Positions 46,841 through 55,770 of a stretch of 64,000 nt of DNA are shown in pieces. Within the stretch, counting starts at the first letter, position 1, and each line of letters starts with the position of its first letter. The stretch is taken from contig NC_014551.1 in the NCBI RefSeq assembly GCF_000196735.1, positions 810,501-874,500 on the forward strand, in the 5' to 3' direction. A model generated the notes under the pieces. It had not been told where the DNA came from, made no database searches, and saw only the letters and a program-made list of their open reading frames with translations. This stretch comes from Bacillus amyloliquefaciens DSM 7 = ATCC 23350 (GTDB lineage: Bacteria; Bacillota; Bacilli; Bacillales; Bacillaceae). A program made the translations under genes and the position numbers.

Positions 46841-46874
46841 AAATCCCCGTCCTTCAAGAGGCGGGGATTTTGTA
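46841..46874. terminator. Bidirectional terminator between yfhC and yfhD
   Basis: AAATCCCCG and CGGGGATTT arms; A-run on the left and T residues on the right serve both convergent genes. Confidence 0.75.
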
Positions 46875-47066
46875 TTAGCGGTTTTTGCTTTTAGCTCTGT
46901 TGTCAGCGGCTTTCATCCGCGCCTGCGCTTCGCGGTCAGCGGAATCAGCAAGCTCGCTTGAATATTCCTCATATGTGCCGTCCGTTTCGCGTTTCAAAGC
47001 GTCCGGAACTTGAGGAAGCTTTTGTTTGTTTTTATCACGGTTTTTGTGAGTATGATTTCTGCCCAT
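46875..47066 (-). CDS. yfhD: YfhD-like small basic protein
   Basis: 63 aa, highly charged (Lys/Arg/Glu/Asp), no hydrophobic segment. It matches the YfhD family of Bacillus (start MGRNHTHKNRDKN; end KAADNRAKSKNR). The function is unknown; size and composition resemble spore-associated small proteins. A GGGGGCGA site lies upstream of the ATG. Confidence 0.8.
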   Translation of the reverse strand: MGRNHTHKNRDKNKQKLPQVPDALKRETDGTYEEYSSELADSADREAQARMKAADNRAKSKNR

Positions 47067-47136
47067 ATCAATCGCCCCCTGAAAAAAGTGATATCAAACA
47101 AACATAGTATCTGCCCAGTCCCGATCTTTATTCAGC

Positions 47137-47247
47137 TTATTTCCGTTTGGCTGCTTTTTCCGCTTTTTTGAATTCACCGGAATAAAGGACTTCCTGCATT
47201 TTTTTCAGGTTGGCTCCCTGCTGATGTTTTTCGCGCTTCTTTTCCAT
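47137..47247 (-). CDS. yfhE: YfhE-like 36-aa protein
   Basis: A very small gene: MEKKREKHQQGANLKKMQEV then LYSGEFKKAEKAAKRK. It is basic and charged throughout. A strong AAGGAGGAT site precedes the ATG. Position and length match yfhE of B. subtilis between yfhD and yfhF. Function unknown. Confidence 0.78.
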   Translation of the reverse strand: MEKKREKHQQGANLKKMQEVLYSGEFKKAEKAAKRK

Positions 47248-47304
47248 AAAAGAAGATCCTCCTTCAAAACAGAATACCAATAGGATTGGCTTTTATTTCC
47301 GTTT

Positions 47305-48204
47305 TTATGCAGGTAAGAGATCCTTTAAAGCGAAATCAAGCTCTTCATACGTAAATTGAAAACCGGATGTCAGCGCCTGCTTAGGCAGGGCGCGCTGCCC
47401 TTTTACGATCAGCAGGCTCATTTCTCCCAATGCCTTCTCCAGAAAAAATTCCGGTACGGGAATCCAGTGGGGGCGGTGCAGGACGGTTGCGATCGTCTTA
47501 CCGAATTGCTTCATTTCAACAGGGTTCGGCGAGGTCACATTCATCGGGCCGGACAAGTCATCATGCTCCGCCGCATAAGCGATGAGTTCCGCCGCATCAT
47601 CGACATGAACCCATGACAGCCATTGCCGTCCTGAGCCGACGGTGCCGCCCGCCAACAGCTTATAAGGGAGAACCATGAGCGGCAGGGCGCCTTTTTCACC
47701 GAGCATCACGCCGAATCTGGCATATACCGTCCGAATGCCGAGCGCTTCAATTTTCTGGCCTTCACGCTCCCACATATGAGCCGTATGACTGAGGAAGTCT
47801 TCATTTGACGTATCTGACTGCTCAGTGAACGTTTTCTCTGTGCTTGTGCCGTAAATGCCGACGGCGCTTGCCTGAATTAAAGCCCGGGGTTTTTTTGCCT
47901 GCTGCCGGATAATCCGTCTGACTTCTCTCGTCGCTTCTACCCGGCTTGAGATGATTTGTTCCTTCGTTGTGTCCGTCCAGCGGTCAAAGATGGATTTGCC
48001 CGCGAGGTTCACCCATACATCAATAGGGGGAAGCTCGCGCTCAGGCGCCGCGTTTTCGGCCAGCCATTGAACATATGTCACATTTTTTTGTTCGGTTTCT
48101 CTTTGTTTTCTTGATAAAATATAGACATGATGTCCCTGGCGGGTAAACACACCTGTCAGATGCCGGCCCAGAAAACCCGTGCCGCCTGTCATCGCGATAT
48201 TCAT
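47305..48204 (-). CDS. yfhF: NAD-dependent epimerase-like protein YfhF (SDR, DUF1731)
   Basis: 299 aa. Rossmann motif GGTGFLGRHL at residues 7-16 after the first strand, an NLAGKSIFDRWT segment, an Ala/Ser-Val-Gly-Ile-Tyr-Gly active region (QASAVGIYG) and the C-terminal DUF1731 part. The second ATG (48204) fits the AAGGAGAG site; the first (48210) directly abuts it. Related to the SulA/cell-division-linked family; function unclear. Confidence 0.87.
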   Translation of the reverse strand: MNIAMTGGTGFLGRHLTGVFTRQGHHVYILSRKQRETEQKNVTYVQWLAENAAPERELPPIDVWVNLAGKSIFDRWTDTTKEQIISSRVEATREVRRIIRQQAKKPRALIQASAVGIYGTSTEKTFTEQSDTSNEDFLSHTAHMWEREGQKIEALGIRTVYARFGVMLGEKGALPLMVLPYKLLAGGTVGSGRQWLSWVHVDDAAELIAYAAEHDDLSGPMNVTSPNPVEMKQFGKTIATVLHRPHWIPVPEFFLEKALGEMSLLIVKGQRALPKQALTSGFQFTYEELDFALKDLLPA

Positions 48205-48295
48205 ATCCATCTCTCCTTACACGTTGATAAATATACTTTACCTCATTTGCCTAAAAGAAAAACGCCTGAAAATCGGGGCGGGAAAGGAGATCGGG

Positions 48296-49087
48296 ATGCC
48301 GTTTATTACAAAAATATCGACCCAAAAGAAAAATACCGAACGCTTCAACATCTTCCTTGATGAGAAATATGCATTCAGCGTCGACGCCGACGTGCTTGTT
48401 CGTTTTGACCTGAAAAAAGGGAAAGAACTGGACGAGCTTGACATTCTTGAAATCAGTCACGGCGATGAAGTGAAAAAAGCCTTTAACCGCGCCGTCGAAT
48501 TTTTATCATACCGGATGCGCTCTGAAAAAGAAGTCCGGGACCATTTGAAAAAAAAAGAAACACCTGAGATGGTTATTTCTGAAGTCATCCACAAACTGTA
48601 CGATTACCGCTACTTAAATGACAAAGAATTTGCCGAAGCCTATGCGAGCACCCACAAAAAAACAAACGGCAAAGGGCCTGACGTCCTGTTTCGCGAGCTG
48701 AAAGCGAAAGGAATAGACGACGATACCATTAAGGAGACGCTCAGTGCGTTTACGTTTGATGAGCAGATACAGGAAGCGCTGAAACATATCGGAAAAATCC
48801 TGAAAAAAGACAAAAAGCTGTCCACAAAAGAGATCAGACAGCGGGCCCAGATGCAGCTTCAGCGAAAAGGCTTCCCTTTCGACGTCATCAATGCCGCTCT
48901 GGAGCAGACGGAGTATGAGAATGATGACGAAGCTGAGATGGAAGCTTTGAAGACTCATGCGGAAAAAGCAATCAGGAAATACCGCTATGACGGCAGCTAT
49001 GAAAGCGGAATGAAGGTCAAGCAGTACTTATTCAGAAAAGGATTCTCGATTGACGACATTGAACAATTTTTGCAGGAAGAGGAGTAA
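48296..49087 (+). CDS. recX: RecA regulator RecX (YfhG)
   Basis: 263 aa with three-helix RecX repeats: the first contains YRMRSEKEVRDHLKKK, the second YLNDKEFAEAYA, the third QRAQMQLQRKGF, plus an extra C-terminal repeat. RecX modulates RecA filament dynamics in recombination and repair. The open frame to 48179 is longer, but GGAAAGGAGAT supports the ATG at 48296 and gives the usual length. It is followed 6 bp later by yfhH. Confidence 0.9.
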   Translation: MPFITKISTQKKNTERFNIFLDEKYAFSVDADVLVRFDLKKGKELDELDILEISHGDEVKKAFNRAVEFLSYRMRSEKEVRDHLKKKETPEMVISEVIHKLYDYRYLNDKEFAEAYASTHKKTNGKGPDVLFRELKAKGIDDDTIKETLSAFTFDEQIQEALKHIGKILKKDKKLSTKEIRQRAQMQLQRKGFPFDVINAALEQTEYENDDEAEMEALKTHAEKAIRKYRYDGSYESGMKVKQYLFRKGFSIDDIEQFLQEEE

Positions 49088-49093
49088 GCTGAA

Positions 49094-49408
49094 ATGGACA
49101 AACGATACAGTCAAATGACGCCTCATGAACTACAGACGGAAATTGCGGGCCTGACGGAAAAAGCGCGAAAAGCAGAACAGATGGGCATTGTAAATGAACT
49201 GGCCGTGCTTGAACGGAAAATCACGATGGCCAAAGCCTACATGCAGAACCCGGAAGACTTTCTGCCGGGCGCGGAGTATCAGATAGAAGGTACTGATGAT
49301 ACGTTCCGCATTGATTACATGAACGGCGTATTCGCCTGGGGACACAGATCTTCGTCGCCTGATCAGGAAGAAGCACTGCCGATTTCCGTTTTAAAAGAAA
49401 AAAGTTAA
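49094..49408 (+). CDS. yfhH: YfhH family protein (DUF1811)
   Basis: 104 aa: an N-terminal helical hairpin (LQTEIAGLTEKARKAEQMG) and a small beta-barrel-like C-terminal part (GAEYQIEGTDDTFRIDYMNG, then VFAWG). It probably acts with recX as part of the same transcript. Function unknown. Confidence 0.87.
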   Translation: MDKRYSQMTPHELQTEIAGLTEKARKAEQMGIVNELAVLERKITMAKAYMQNPEDFLPGAEYQIEGTDDTFRIDYMNGVFAWGHRSSSPDQEEALPISVLKEKS

Positions 49409-49410
49409 CG

Positions 49411-49434
49411 AAAGAGACCGGATCCGGTCTCTTT
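49411..49434 (+). terminator. Terminator of recX-yfhH
   Basis: A perfect palindrome of AAAGAGACCGG and its complement around an AT centre, followed by TTATTTT. Confidence 0.8.
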
Positions 49435-49544
49435 TTATTTTCGGGCACATTCGTTTCACACTTTCAGTAAAAAATGTTTGAATTCATTTTCGATATCTTT
49501 TAAGATGGAATTCGTTGTTTTTTAGTAAAAGGAGGCGATTAGCG

Positions 49545-50744
49545 TTGAATATCAAAATGAAACAGCCATCTGTGAAATTAATGATTTTTGTTTTAATGAT
49601 TTGCACTTTTTCCATCGGTTATACGGAATATGCTGTCATGGGTATTCTGACGTAGATTGCCGATGACTTTCATATACATGTTTCTTCAGCGGGTATGCTT
49701 GTTACCGCGTATGCGGCAAGCGTCTGCCTGACGGGCCCGATTGTAACGATTATCGCGGTTAAACTTCCGAGAAAGCCGGTGCTGCTCAGCTTGATGGGCA
49801 TCTTTGTCCTTGCCAACCTGATGAGCGTCTTTGCGCCAAACTTCGCCGTGCTGGCGATTTCAAGAATTTTATCCGCATCCATCCACGGAGCCTTTTTTGC
49901 GATCGCCATGGTGTTTGCGAGTGAAATGGTGCCGCCTGAAAAACGTTCCGCCGCAGCTGCGTCCATGAACGGGGGATTAACCGTGGCGCTGATGCTCGGC
50001 GTTCCGTTCGGCTCTTATTTAGGGGATGTTCTTAACTGGCGGGCCGTCTTTTTCATTATTTCCGTTTTAGGCATGATCGGGCTGATCGGCCTGATGCTGG
50101 TCGTACCGAATCGAAAACCGAAAGTGATTCCGATGCTGATGAATGAATGGAGTGTCTTTAAGCATAAGCAAGTGATCTTCTCCTTTGCGATCACCATTCT
50201 CGGCTACTCCGGCGTATTTATTGCTTACACGTTTATTGAGCCGATTTTAAGAGATTCAGCGGGATTCGGCACGGTCGGCATTACAGGCGCATTATTTGCC
50301 TACGGTCTCGGCGGAGTGGCGGGGAATTTCTTCGCAGGGAAAGTGCCGCTCAAACTGCTGACGCGCACAATGATCGGTGTGATGATCGGCTTGATCGGCG
50401 TCTTGGCGATCTTCCCTTATATCGCTGTTTTTCCTGCCGCGGCCGTTTCCGCGACATTTTTATTCGGCGCATGCGCGTTCGGCACGCCGCCGCTTTTACA
50501 GACAAAGGTTATTTCTTCATCTGAAAACGGCACGACAATTGCCGCCGCGGTGAGCGTTTCCGCATTTAACCTTGCAAACGCGCTCGGCGCTTGGCTCGGC
50601 GGATTGATTCTCGGCGGAACGGGATCTTACTCATGGCTGTTTGCAGGCGGTGCGCTGATGACCGCTCTCGGCCTTGTGCTTTCCACATTCGCTCATCTGT
50701 CTGAGAAGAAAGATGTCTATGAATACCAAGTGCATAAAGGATAA
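49545..50744 (+). pseudogene. yfhI: MFS transporter YfhI, interrupted by an in-frame TAG
   Basis: The frame from the TTG at 49545 (AAAGGAGGCG site upstream) reads as a ~400-codon, 12-helix major facilitator related to DHA1-type exporters. One amber codon at 49653-49655 (codon 37) interrupts it: GYTEYAVMGILT-stop-IADDFHIHVSSAGML. Comparison with relatives suggests a Glu codon (GAG) at that place. The rest of the frame is clean to 50744. Translation could restart only after the first helix and conserved motif, so function is doubtful. A sequencing error is the alternative. Confidence 0.83.
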
Positions 50745-50745
50745 C

Positions 50746-50783
50746 AAAAAGCTTGCAGCGGATAATCCGCCTGCAAGCTTTTT
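50746..50783. terminator. Bidirectional terminator between yfhI and ybfJ
   Basis: AAAAAGCTTGCAG and CTGCAAGCTTTTT arms around a 12-base inner region, between convergent genes. Confidence 0.85.
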
Positions 50784-51175
50784 TAATGTTTCAATGTAAA
50801 GCTGATCACCGTATGTTTATCGCTCTCAACTAAGGAAATATTCCGGGTTTCCGGTATGCCGTCTTTTTCAAAAACGACGGCATAGGTTCCTTCCGTCCCG
50901 CTTTTCCAGGCAATATTGCCGTGGTGATCGGTCTTGCCTATTGTCTCTCCGCGGTCTATATTCGGCTGATGATCTGACTCCGCCGCTTTCATCACTGTTA
51001 CCGTCACACCGTCAGCAGGTGAGCCGTCAGCATCCTCAAAATGGAGAGTGACGGGCAGTGTTTTTTTGCCGGCGGCGGAATCATCCGCTTTGCCGCATCC
51101 GCATAAAACAGCCGCGGCGAGAAAGAAAATAAAAACTTTATTGATTTGACCAATATTGAATGTTGTCGAAAACAC
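50783..51175 (-). CDS. ybfJ: YbfJ-like lipoprotein downstream of mpr
   Basis: 130 aa. Hydrophobic signal (VFIFFLAAAV) followed by the lipobox LCGC with the lipidated Cys near residue 27, then a beta-rich domain resembling a small carboxypeptidase-regulatory/SpaA-like fold (VTLHFEDADGSPADGVTVTV; YAVVFEKDGIPETRNI). The GTG at 51175 lies inside the 3' end of mpr in another frame, with AGGGTGA before it, so translation is probably coupled. B. subtilis also has ybfJ behind mpr (symbol from synteny). Confidence 0.72.
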   Translation of the reverse strand: MFSTTFNIGQINKVFIFFLAAAVLCGCGKADDSAAGKKTLPVTLHFEDADGSPADGVTVTVMKAAESDHQPNIDRGETIGKTDHHGNIAWKSGTEGTYAVVFEKDGIPETRNISLVESDKHTVISFTLKH

Positions 51176-52052
51176 TATTTGTCACCCTTGTTCCCAGATT
51201 GTAAGTCGACCCGCCGTTTGTATGAACGGCAATGGCGGTCTGGCCGGTATCGCTGTAATCGTGATAAACGGGCGATCCGCTCTGGCAGCCGAACGTATCT
51301 GTCGTGTAAGTGAGTTTATATGTCTCGGCCGAACGTATCGGCTTGCTGTCAGACCACATGGAACCGGACACTTTGTCGCACGGATATCCCGTCACAGTTG
51401 AAGACAGCCCGGCCGGACTGGAACTGTTGGTCGTCCGGTAGCCGTACCAGCCGACAGTATTCCCGGGCGATCCGTCTACTTTGATTGCCCCGTAATCATA
51501 GTTGGTATCACCGTTTTCTGTCCATCCTTTGACACTGTAGAATGTCTTGCCTGAATATGATCCGTACGGATACGATGAGCCGTTGCGGCCGGGAGCTGCC
51601 GTGATTTTCGATGCCCATCCATTTTTCTGATCATACACACAATGTCCGGCTGTGACGATCGTGTCGGGATTGACAAAAAAACCGGTGCATCCGTAAGTGC
51701 TTGTGCTGCCGCTGTATGTAACGGTCAGCTGTGCTGTCGCGCGATAAGGAAATGATGTTGTCGGAGAAATTCTGATTCGTTCGTCTGCCACTATAATACT
51801 GGAAGGCTTTAATGACTTGATGTCGGCTATGCCGTTGTTTTGTGCAGGCTGTCTTTTGGTGAGGCACGATCCTTCATAAGCGGGAGATGTTTGTGTTGTT
51901 TTTACAGGCTGATTCGGACTTGCGTCAAACTCCTCACCGCTGCTTGAAACAGATGTCTGCGGACTGCCTTGGGCTTCTGCTGAAACAGCAAATAATGAAA
52001 CGGACAGAAAGAATGCGGTAAAGCTCAGCAATCGTTTTGAAACTGTCTTCAT
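51138..52052 (-). CDS. mpr: Secreted glutamyl endopeptidase Mpr
   Basis: A 304-aa preproenzyme of family S1B that cleaves after Glu/Asp. Signal peptide to about residue 31 (FTAFFLSVSLFAVSAEA), a pro-region of about 60 residues, then the chymotrypsin-like domain. The triad is His in TAGHCVYD, Asp in NYDYGAIKVD, Ser in GCQSGSPVY. Cysteines for two disulfides are present. The ATG at 52052 follows AAAGGAGGGGG; the frame is open to 52148. Confidence 0.95.
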   Translation of the reverse strand: MKTVSKRLLSFTAFFLSVSLFAVSAEAQGSPQTSVSSSGEEFDASPNQPVKTTQTSPAYEGSCLTKRQPAQNNGIADIKSLKPSSIIVADERIRISPTTSFPYRATAQLTVTYSGSTSTYGCTGFFVNPDTIVTAGHCVYDQKNGWASKITAAPGRNGSSYPYGSYSGKTFYSVKGWTENGDTNYDYGAIKVDGSPGNTVGWYGYRTTNSSSPAGLSSTVTGYPCDKVSGSMWSDSKPIRSAETYKLTYTTDTFGCQSGSPVYHDYSDTGQTAIAVHTNGGSTYNLGTRVTNSVFDNIQYWSNQ

Positions 52053-52149
52053 TGTATAAAACCCCCTCCTTTTTTGTCTACCGGCTTTCGGTTTAACATT
52101 TAACATATTATGGAATCTGTTTGGCGTTATGACCTTTTTTCGCCGCAAA

Positions 52150-52178
52150 AAAGAGACCGGGCCATTCCCGGTCTCTTT
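52150..52178. terminator. Terminator between sspK and mpr
   Basis: AAAGAGACCGGG, CCATT, CCCGGTCTCTTT; perfect 12-bp stem downstream of sspK (minus strand). Confidence 0.8.
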
Positions 52179-52188
52179 ACGTTATGTG

Positions 52189-52341
52189 TTATCGTCTGCC
52201 TGAAGCTCTCATGCGCTCTTGCGGGTGCGAATTAATTGAACCGTCGGCCCGTTTAGAAGCGTAGTCATCCTTTGCCCGCGGTTCGCCTTCAAACTTATTG
52301 TTGTTCTGATTTGGAAATCCTTTTGCCTTGTTCCGGACCAT
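52189..52341 (-). CDS. sspK: Small acid-soluble spore protein K
   Basis: A 50-aa SspK-family spore core protein: [20 protein letters not shown], then [20 protein letters not shown] and a basic end. GAGGGGGA lies before the ATG. The frame is open far upstream to 52533, but that part overlaps yfhJ and is not expected to be translated. Forespore expression is expected. Confidence 0.88.
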   Translation of the reverse strand: MVRNKAKGFPNQNNNKFEGEPRAKDDYASKRADGSINSHPQERMRASGRR

Positions 52342-52464
52342 TTGTTTTCCCCCTCGGCCAATATCAAAAGGTTGCGCCTTCTGGACTGAAGACGTAAAGT
52401 TAGTATATGCCTGTGACAAGCTGTGTAAAAGCAGCAGGTTTTCCCAAGGAAAGGAGACAGAGAC

Positions 52465-52734
52465 ATGAATACATATATCGACAAACTGACGAATTTGCTG
52501 CTTGAGAAAAATGACATGATCAGCTATTTGCAAGCGCGAACTTGGGTTGAGCTCTTATGGGGAGATTTCGAAGCGACTTACGCAAAAGCCGGCCGCCCGT
52601 ATCAAGGAGAGCAAATGACAGAACGCGTTGTCAAGGAATGGATTGAATCATACGGCAGCAAGCTCCATATGTTCCAAAGCATGCGGGAAGACGTTTCTCA
52701 TTATTTGGATCAAAGCAGGGGTCTCCTGCATTAA
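52465..52734 (+). CDS. yfhJ: YfhJ family protein (WVELL domain)
   Basis: 89 aa with the [20 protein letters not shown] segment that names the WVELL family, a helix-rich protein of unknown function. GGAAAGGAGA precedes the ATG. It is divergent from sspK and ends in a strong terminator. Confidence 0.85.
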   Translation: MNTYIDKLTNLLLEKNDMISYLQARTWVELLWGDFEATYAKAGRPYQGEQMTERVVKEWIESYGSKLHMFQSMREDVSHYLDQSRGLLH

Positions 52735-52747
52735 CATACCAGTGCGT

Positions 52748-52768
52748 CCGCCGGATACAGTCCGGCGG
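52748..52768 (+). terminator. Terminator of yfhJ
   Basis: CCGCCGGA, TACAG, TCCGGCGG, then TTTTTTC. Confidence 0.85.
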
Positions 52769-52865
52769 TTTTTTCTTTTGATAAAAGAAATAGGAAAAAC
52801 ATGTTTGATAACCCGCGGAGTGTGGAAATGTGTAATAACTTATAAAATAGCGGGGAGGAACCACA

Positions 52866-53393
52866 ATGAACATGAAAAAAGGGTTAACCGCATTTATTCC
52901 GGCCGCAGGACTTTGCTTATTTTTAGCCGCAGGCACCGTTTTTTTTGATCCGGCAGCGAATGCCGCACCAGCTCAACAGACAAAACTGGACACCGCAGCA
53001 GATACATATATCGTGAAAGCAGGAGAACTTAACGTCCGTAAAGAACCAAATAAACAAGGGGTGATTGTCGGTACGCTCCGTTCAGAAGATGCCGTAAAGG
53101 TTAAACAGCTTGAAGGGGCAGATTGGGCCGAGATTGACTACAAAGGTCAGAAAGCCTATATCTCCACCCATTTTCTGATGAAGCAGCCGATGAAGGCAGT
53201 GACCGCGAAACAAACCGTTTTTTATACGCCGACTTTGGAAACCGGCAAAAAAAGCTCCGTTAAAGCGGGGGAAACCGTCAATGTGCTCGGCTGGGGATTC
53301 AGCCATGACGGAGGATTTGACCGTAAATGGGCGTACGTCACATACGACGGGAAAGCAGGTTATGTGAAGACGGCCGACTTAGCTCAAAAATAA
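52866..53393 (+). CDS. yfhK: SH3-domain cell-wall protein YfhK
   Basis: 175 aa: signal peptide (hydrophobic core about residues 8-28, cleavage near ANAAPA) followed by two bacterial SH3 domains, the first with the ELNVRKEPNKQGVIVG motif at about 57-72. Such domains bind peptidoglycan peptides. Two ATGs (52866, 52872) are possible; GGGGAGGA favours the first. Confidence 0.85.
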   Translation: MNMKKGLTAFIPAAGLCLFLAAGTVFFDPAANAAPAQQTKLDTAADTYIVKAGELNVRKEPNKQGVIVGTLRSEDAVKVKQLEGADWAEIDYKGQKAYISTHFLMKQPMKAVTAKQTVFYTPTLETGKKSSVKAGETVNVLGWGFSHDGGFDRKWAYVTYDGKAGYVKTADLAQK

Positions 53394-53401
53394 AGATTCA
53401 G

Positions 53402-53419
53402 GCAGGCGGATGAGCCTGC
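53402..53419 (+). terminator. Terminator of yfhK
   Basis: GCAGGC, GGATGA, GCCTGC and seven T residues. Confidence 0.8.
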
Positions 53420-53478
53420 TTTTTTTCTGAAACTTTCCGCCTTTCCTTTCGTATGAAATGAAAAGGAGAGTGACGGAT

Positions 53479-53813
53479 ATGATAATGATAATCGGCGGCC
53501 TTCTGATGGCTGCGGCCGGCATTTTAGTCACACTTTTCCCGCCGAAGTCAATTAACAGCCTGTACGGATACGGACGAAACGCTCTATGGCGGATGAATCC
53601 CAGTGGAGAGAAGGCAACCGTTTCAGTGCGCTCCTCATGATTTTGTTCGGCTTTCTGATGGCTGCAGCCGGATTTGCGGGCAGCCTGCTTATTCAGCTCA
53701 CTCAGCCGTACAGCCTGATCGTTCAAGCCGTATTATTGATCGCGATCAGCGCCCTGATCATAGCCTTAACAGAAAGAAGATTAAAACAAAGGGGAGGAGA
53801 ACCGATTGAATGA
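53479..53813 (+). pseudogene. yfhL: SdpI-like immunity/membrane protein YfhL, frameshifted
   Basis: The intact protein would be about 110 aa with three membrane helices and the SdpI motif NSLYGYRTKRSM followed by WREGNRFSA. Here one C is missing in TACGGATACGGACG (near 53573), so the first frame runs into nonsense and stops at 53640. The correct continuation lies in the frame that ends at 53813. YfhL belongs to the SdpI family that protects against the SDP toxin. GGAG at 53464-53467 precedes the start. A sequencing error is the alternative. Confidence 0.8.
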
Positions 53814-54670
53814 CATCACTTTTCATATGATCGAAACAAACGGGGTGACGCTGCACACGCTTCAGCCGGTCCGAAAGACGGCCCTTTGGCGGTGCTGCTG
53901 CACGGGTTTCCGGAGTTTTGGTACGGCTGGAAGAGCTAGATCAAACCGCTTGCCGATGCCGGATACCATGTTGTCGTGCCTGATCAGCGCGGCTATAATC
54001 TCAGTGATAAACCTGAGGGTATTGAAAATTATACCATTGATACGCTCAGAGACGATATTATCGGGCTGATCACTCATTTTACAAATGACAAGGCCGTCGT
54101 CATCGGGCACGATTGGGGAGGAGCCGTGGCCTGGCACTTGGCATCCACCCGGCCGCAATATGTTGAAAAGTTGATCACGGTCAATATTCCGCATCCGGCG
54201 GTTATGCGGAAGGTCACCCCGTTCTACCCGCCGCAATGGAAGAAAAGCTCTTATATCGCTTACTTTCAGCTTCCCGAAAAGCCGGAACGGAGATTATCTG
54301 AAGACAATTACCGGGTATTGGATCACGCGATCGGCTTATCCGAACGACCAGAGCTTTTTTCACGGGAAGATGTCGACAGCTACAAACAGGCGTGGGACAG
54401 AAAAGGAGCGCTCACAGCTATGCTGAACTGGTACCGGGCGATCAGAGCCGGCGGTTTAGGACCTGCCGTACCGTTTAAAATGCCGTTCCGTACCGATTGA
54501 TATGGGGCGTCAATGACCGCGCGCTAAGCAAAAAGCTCGCCGCGGAAACAAAACGGATGATTCCAAACGGCGAACTAATATTCATCGATGATGCCTCCCA
54601 TTGGGTCATTCACGAAAAACCGCGCATCTTTCTTACCCTTGTAACGAAAAATGGGTTTAAACGACATTAA
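53806..54670 (+). pseudogene. yfhM: Epoxide-hydrolase-like alpha/beta hydrolase YfhM, multiply disrupted
   Basis: The original protein (about 287 aa) is readable across three frames. Lesions: a missing G near 53860 (CTTCAGCCGG for CTTCAGGCCGG), an in-frame TAG at 53937-53939 (WKS-stop-IKPL, Gln expected), and a missing G near 54483. Catalytic landmarks are still visible: HGFPEFW, the nucleophile elbow GHDWGGAVA, DQRGYNLSD, and DDASHWVIHEKP with the catalytic His. The TTG start overlaps the yfhL end. Three independent lesions make this a true pseudogene unless the assembly is locally poor. Confidence 0.88.
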
Positions 54671-54753
54671 AAAAAGGAAAAGCCTTACTGAAGTTTTGCG
54701 GACTATGCCTTTAAGGCCGTACTAAAAAAGAATAATACAAAGAAGGTGCCTTC

Positions 54754-55734
54754 ATGAAACAAAGGTTAATCTCAATTATTATTCCGTCTTACAATGAAGG
54801 GAATAACGTCAAGCTCATTCATGAATCTTTAAAAAAAGAGTTTCAGACGATTCATTATGACTATGAGATTTTCTACATCAATGACGGAAGCGCGGATGAT
54901 ACGCTTCAGCAGATTAAAGAACTGGCCGCCAGAAACCATCGCGTCAAATACATATCTTTTTCCCGCAACTTCGGAAAAGAAGCGGCCATCTTGGCAGGAT
55001 TTGAACACGTGCAGGGCGAAGCGGTAATCGTGATGGACGCCGACCTGCAGCATCCGACGCATCTGCTGAAAGACTTCATTCAAGGCTATGAAGAAGGGTA
55101 TGACCAAGTCATTGCGCAGCGCAACCGAAAAGGGGACAGCCCCGTGCGTTCCGTGCTTTCTTCCCTGTATTATAAATTTATCAACAAAGCCGTCGAAGTG
55201 GATCTGAGTGACGGGGTCGGAGATTTCCGCCTGCTGAGCCGGCAGGCCGTTGATGCCCTTTTGAAGCTGAGTGAAGGGAACCGTTTCTCAAAAGGGCTGT
55301 TCTGCTGGATCGGGTTTGACCAGAAAATCGTATTTTATGAAAATGTCGAAAGGCAGAACGGCACGTCCAAATGGTCATTCAGCAATCTGTTCAACTACGG
55401 AATGGACGGCGTCGTCTCCTTTAACAACAAGCCGCTGAGGGTTTGCTTTTTCACCGGCATTCTGATATTGCTTCTGTCGATGGTTTATATTGTCACGACA
55501 TTTATTCATATTCTGACACACGGCGTGTCCGTACCCGGCTACTTCACGATTATTTCCGCCGTGCTGTTTTTAGGAGGCATCCAGCTTTTGAGTCTCGGCA
55601 TCATCGGGGAGTACATCGGCCGGATTTACTATGAAACAAAAAAACGCCCGCACTATTTAATTAAAGAAGCGAATATTACGTACGGAGAACAAAATGAAAC
55701 GAATTATACAAAAAAGCGCAAGTGGAACCATTAA
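54754..55734 (+). CDS. csbB: GT2 glycosyltransferase CsbB
   Basis: A 326-aa membrane glycosyltransferase with an N-terminal GT-A domain (IIIPSYNEGNN, the DXD motif in MDADLQHP, the acceptor loop GDFRLLSRQ) and two C-terminal membrane helices. It attaches a sugar to undecaprenyl phosphate; in B. subtilis it supplies YfhO for lipoteichoic acid glycosylation and is stress induced. GAAGGTG precedes the ATG. I could not identify the stress promoter confidently. yfhO starts 36 bp later. Confidence 0.9.
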   Translation: MKQRLISIIIPSYNEGNNVKLIHESLKKEFQTIHYDYEIFYINDGSADDTLQQIKELAARNHRVKYISFSRNFGKEAAILAGFEHVQGEAVIVMDADLQHPTHLLKDFIQGYEEGYDQVIAQRNRKGDSPVRSVLSSLYYKFINKAVEVDLSDGVGDFRLLSRQAVDALLKLSEGNRFSKGLFCWIGFDQKIVFYENVERQNGTSKWSFSNLFNYGMDGVVSFNNKPLRVCFFTGILILLLSMVYIVTTFIHILTHGVSVPGYFTIISAVLFLGGIQLLSLGIIGEYIGRIYYETKKRPHYLIKEANITYGEQNETNYTKKRKWNH

Positions 55735-55770
55735 ACAGCCGCCGCTGTGCGCAGGGTATGGAGACGTTGT

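Noticed and set aside
49653..49655. TAG codons as pyrrolysine or a recoded amino acid
   Set aside because: The affected families do not contain pyrrolysine and Bacillus is not known to encode it; nonsense mutation or sequencing error is simpler.
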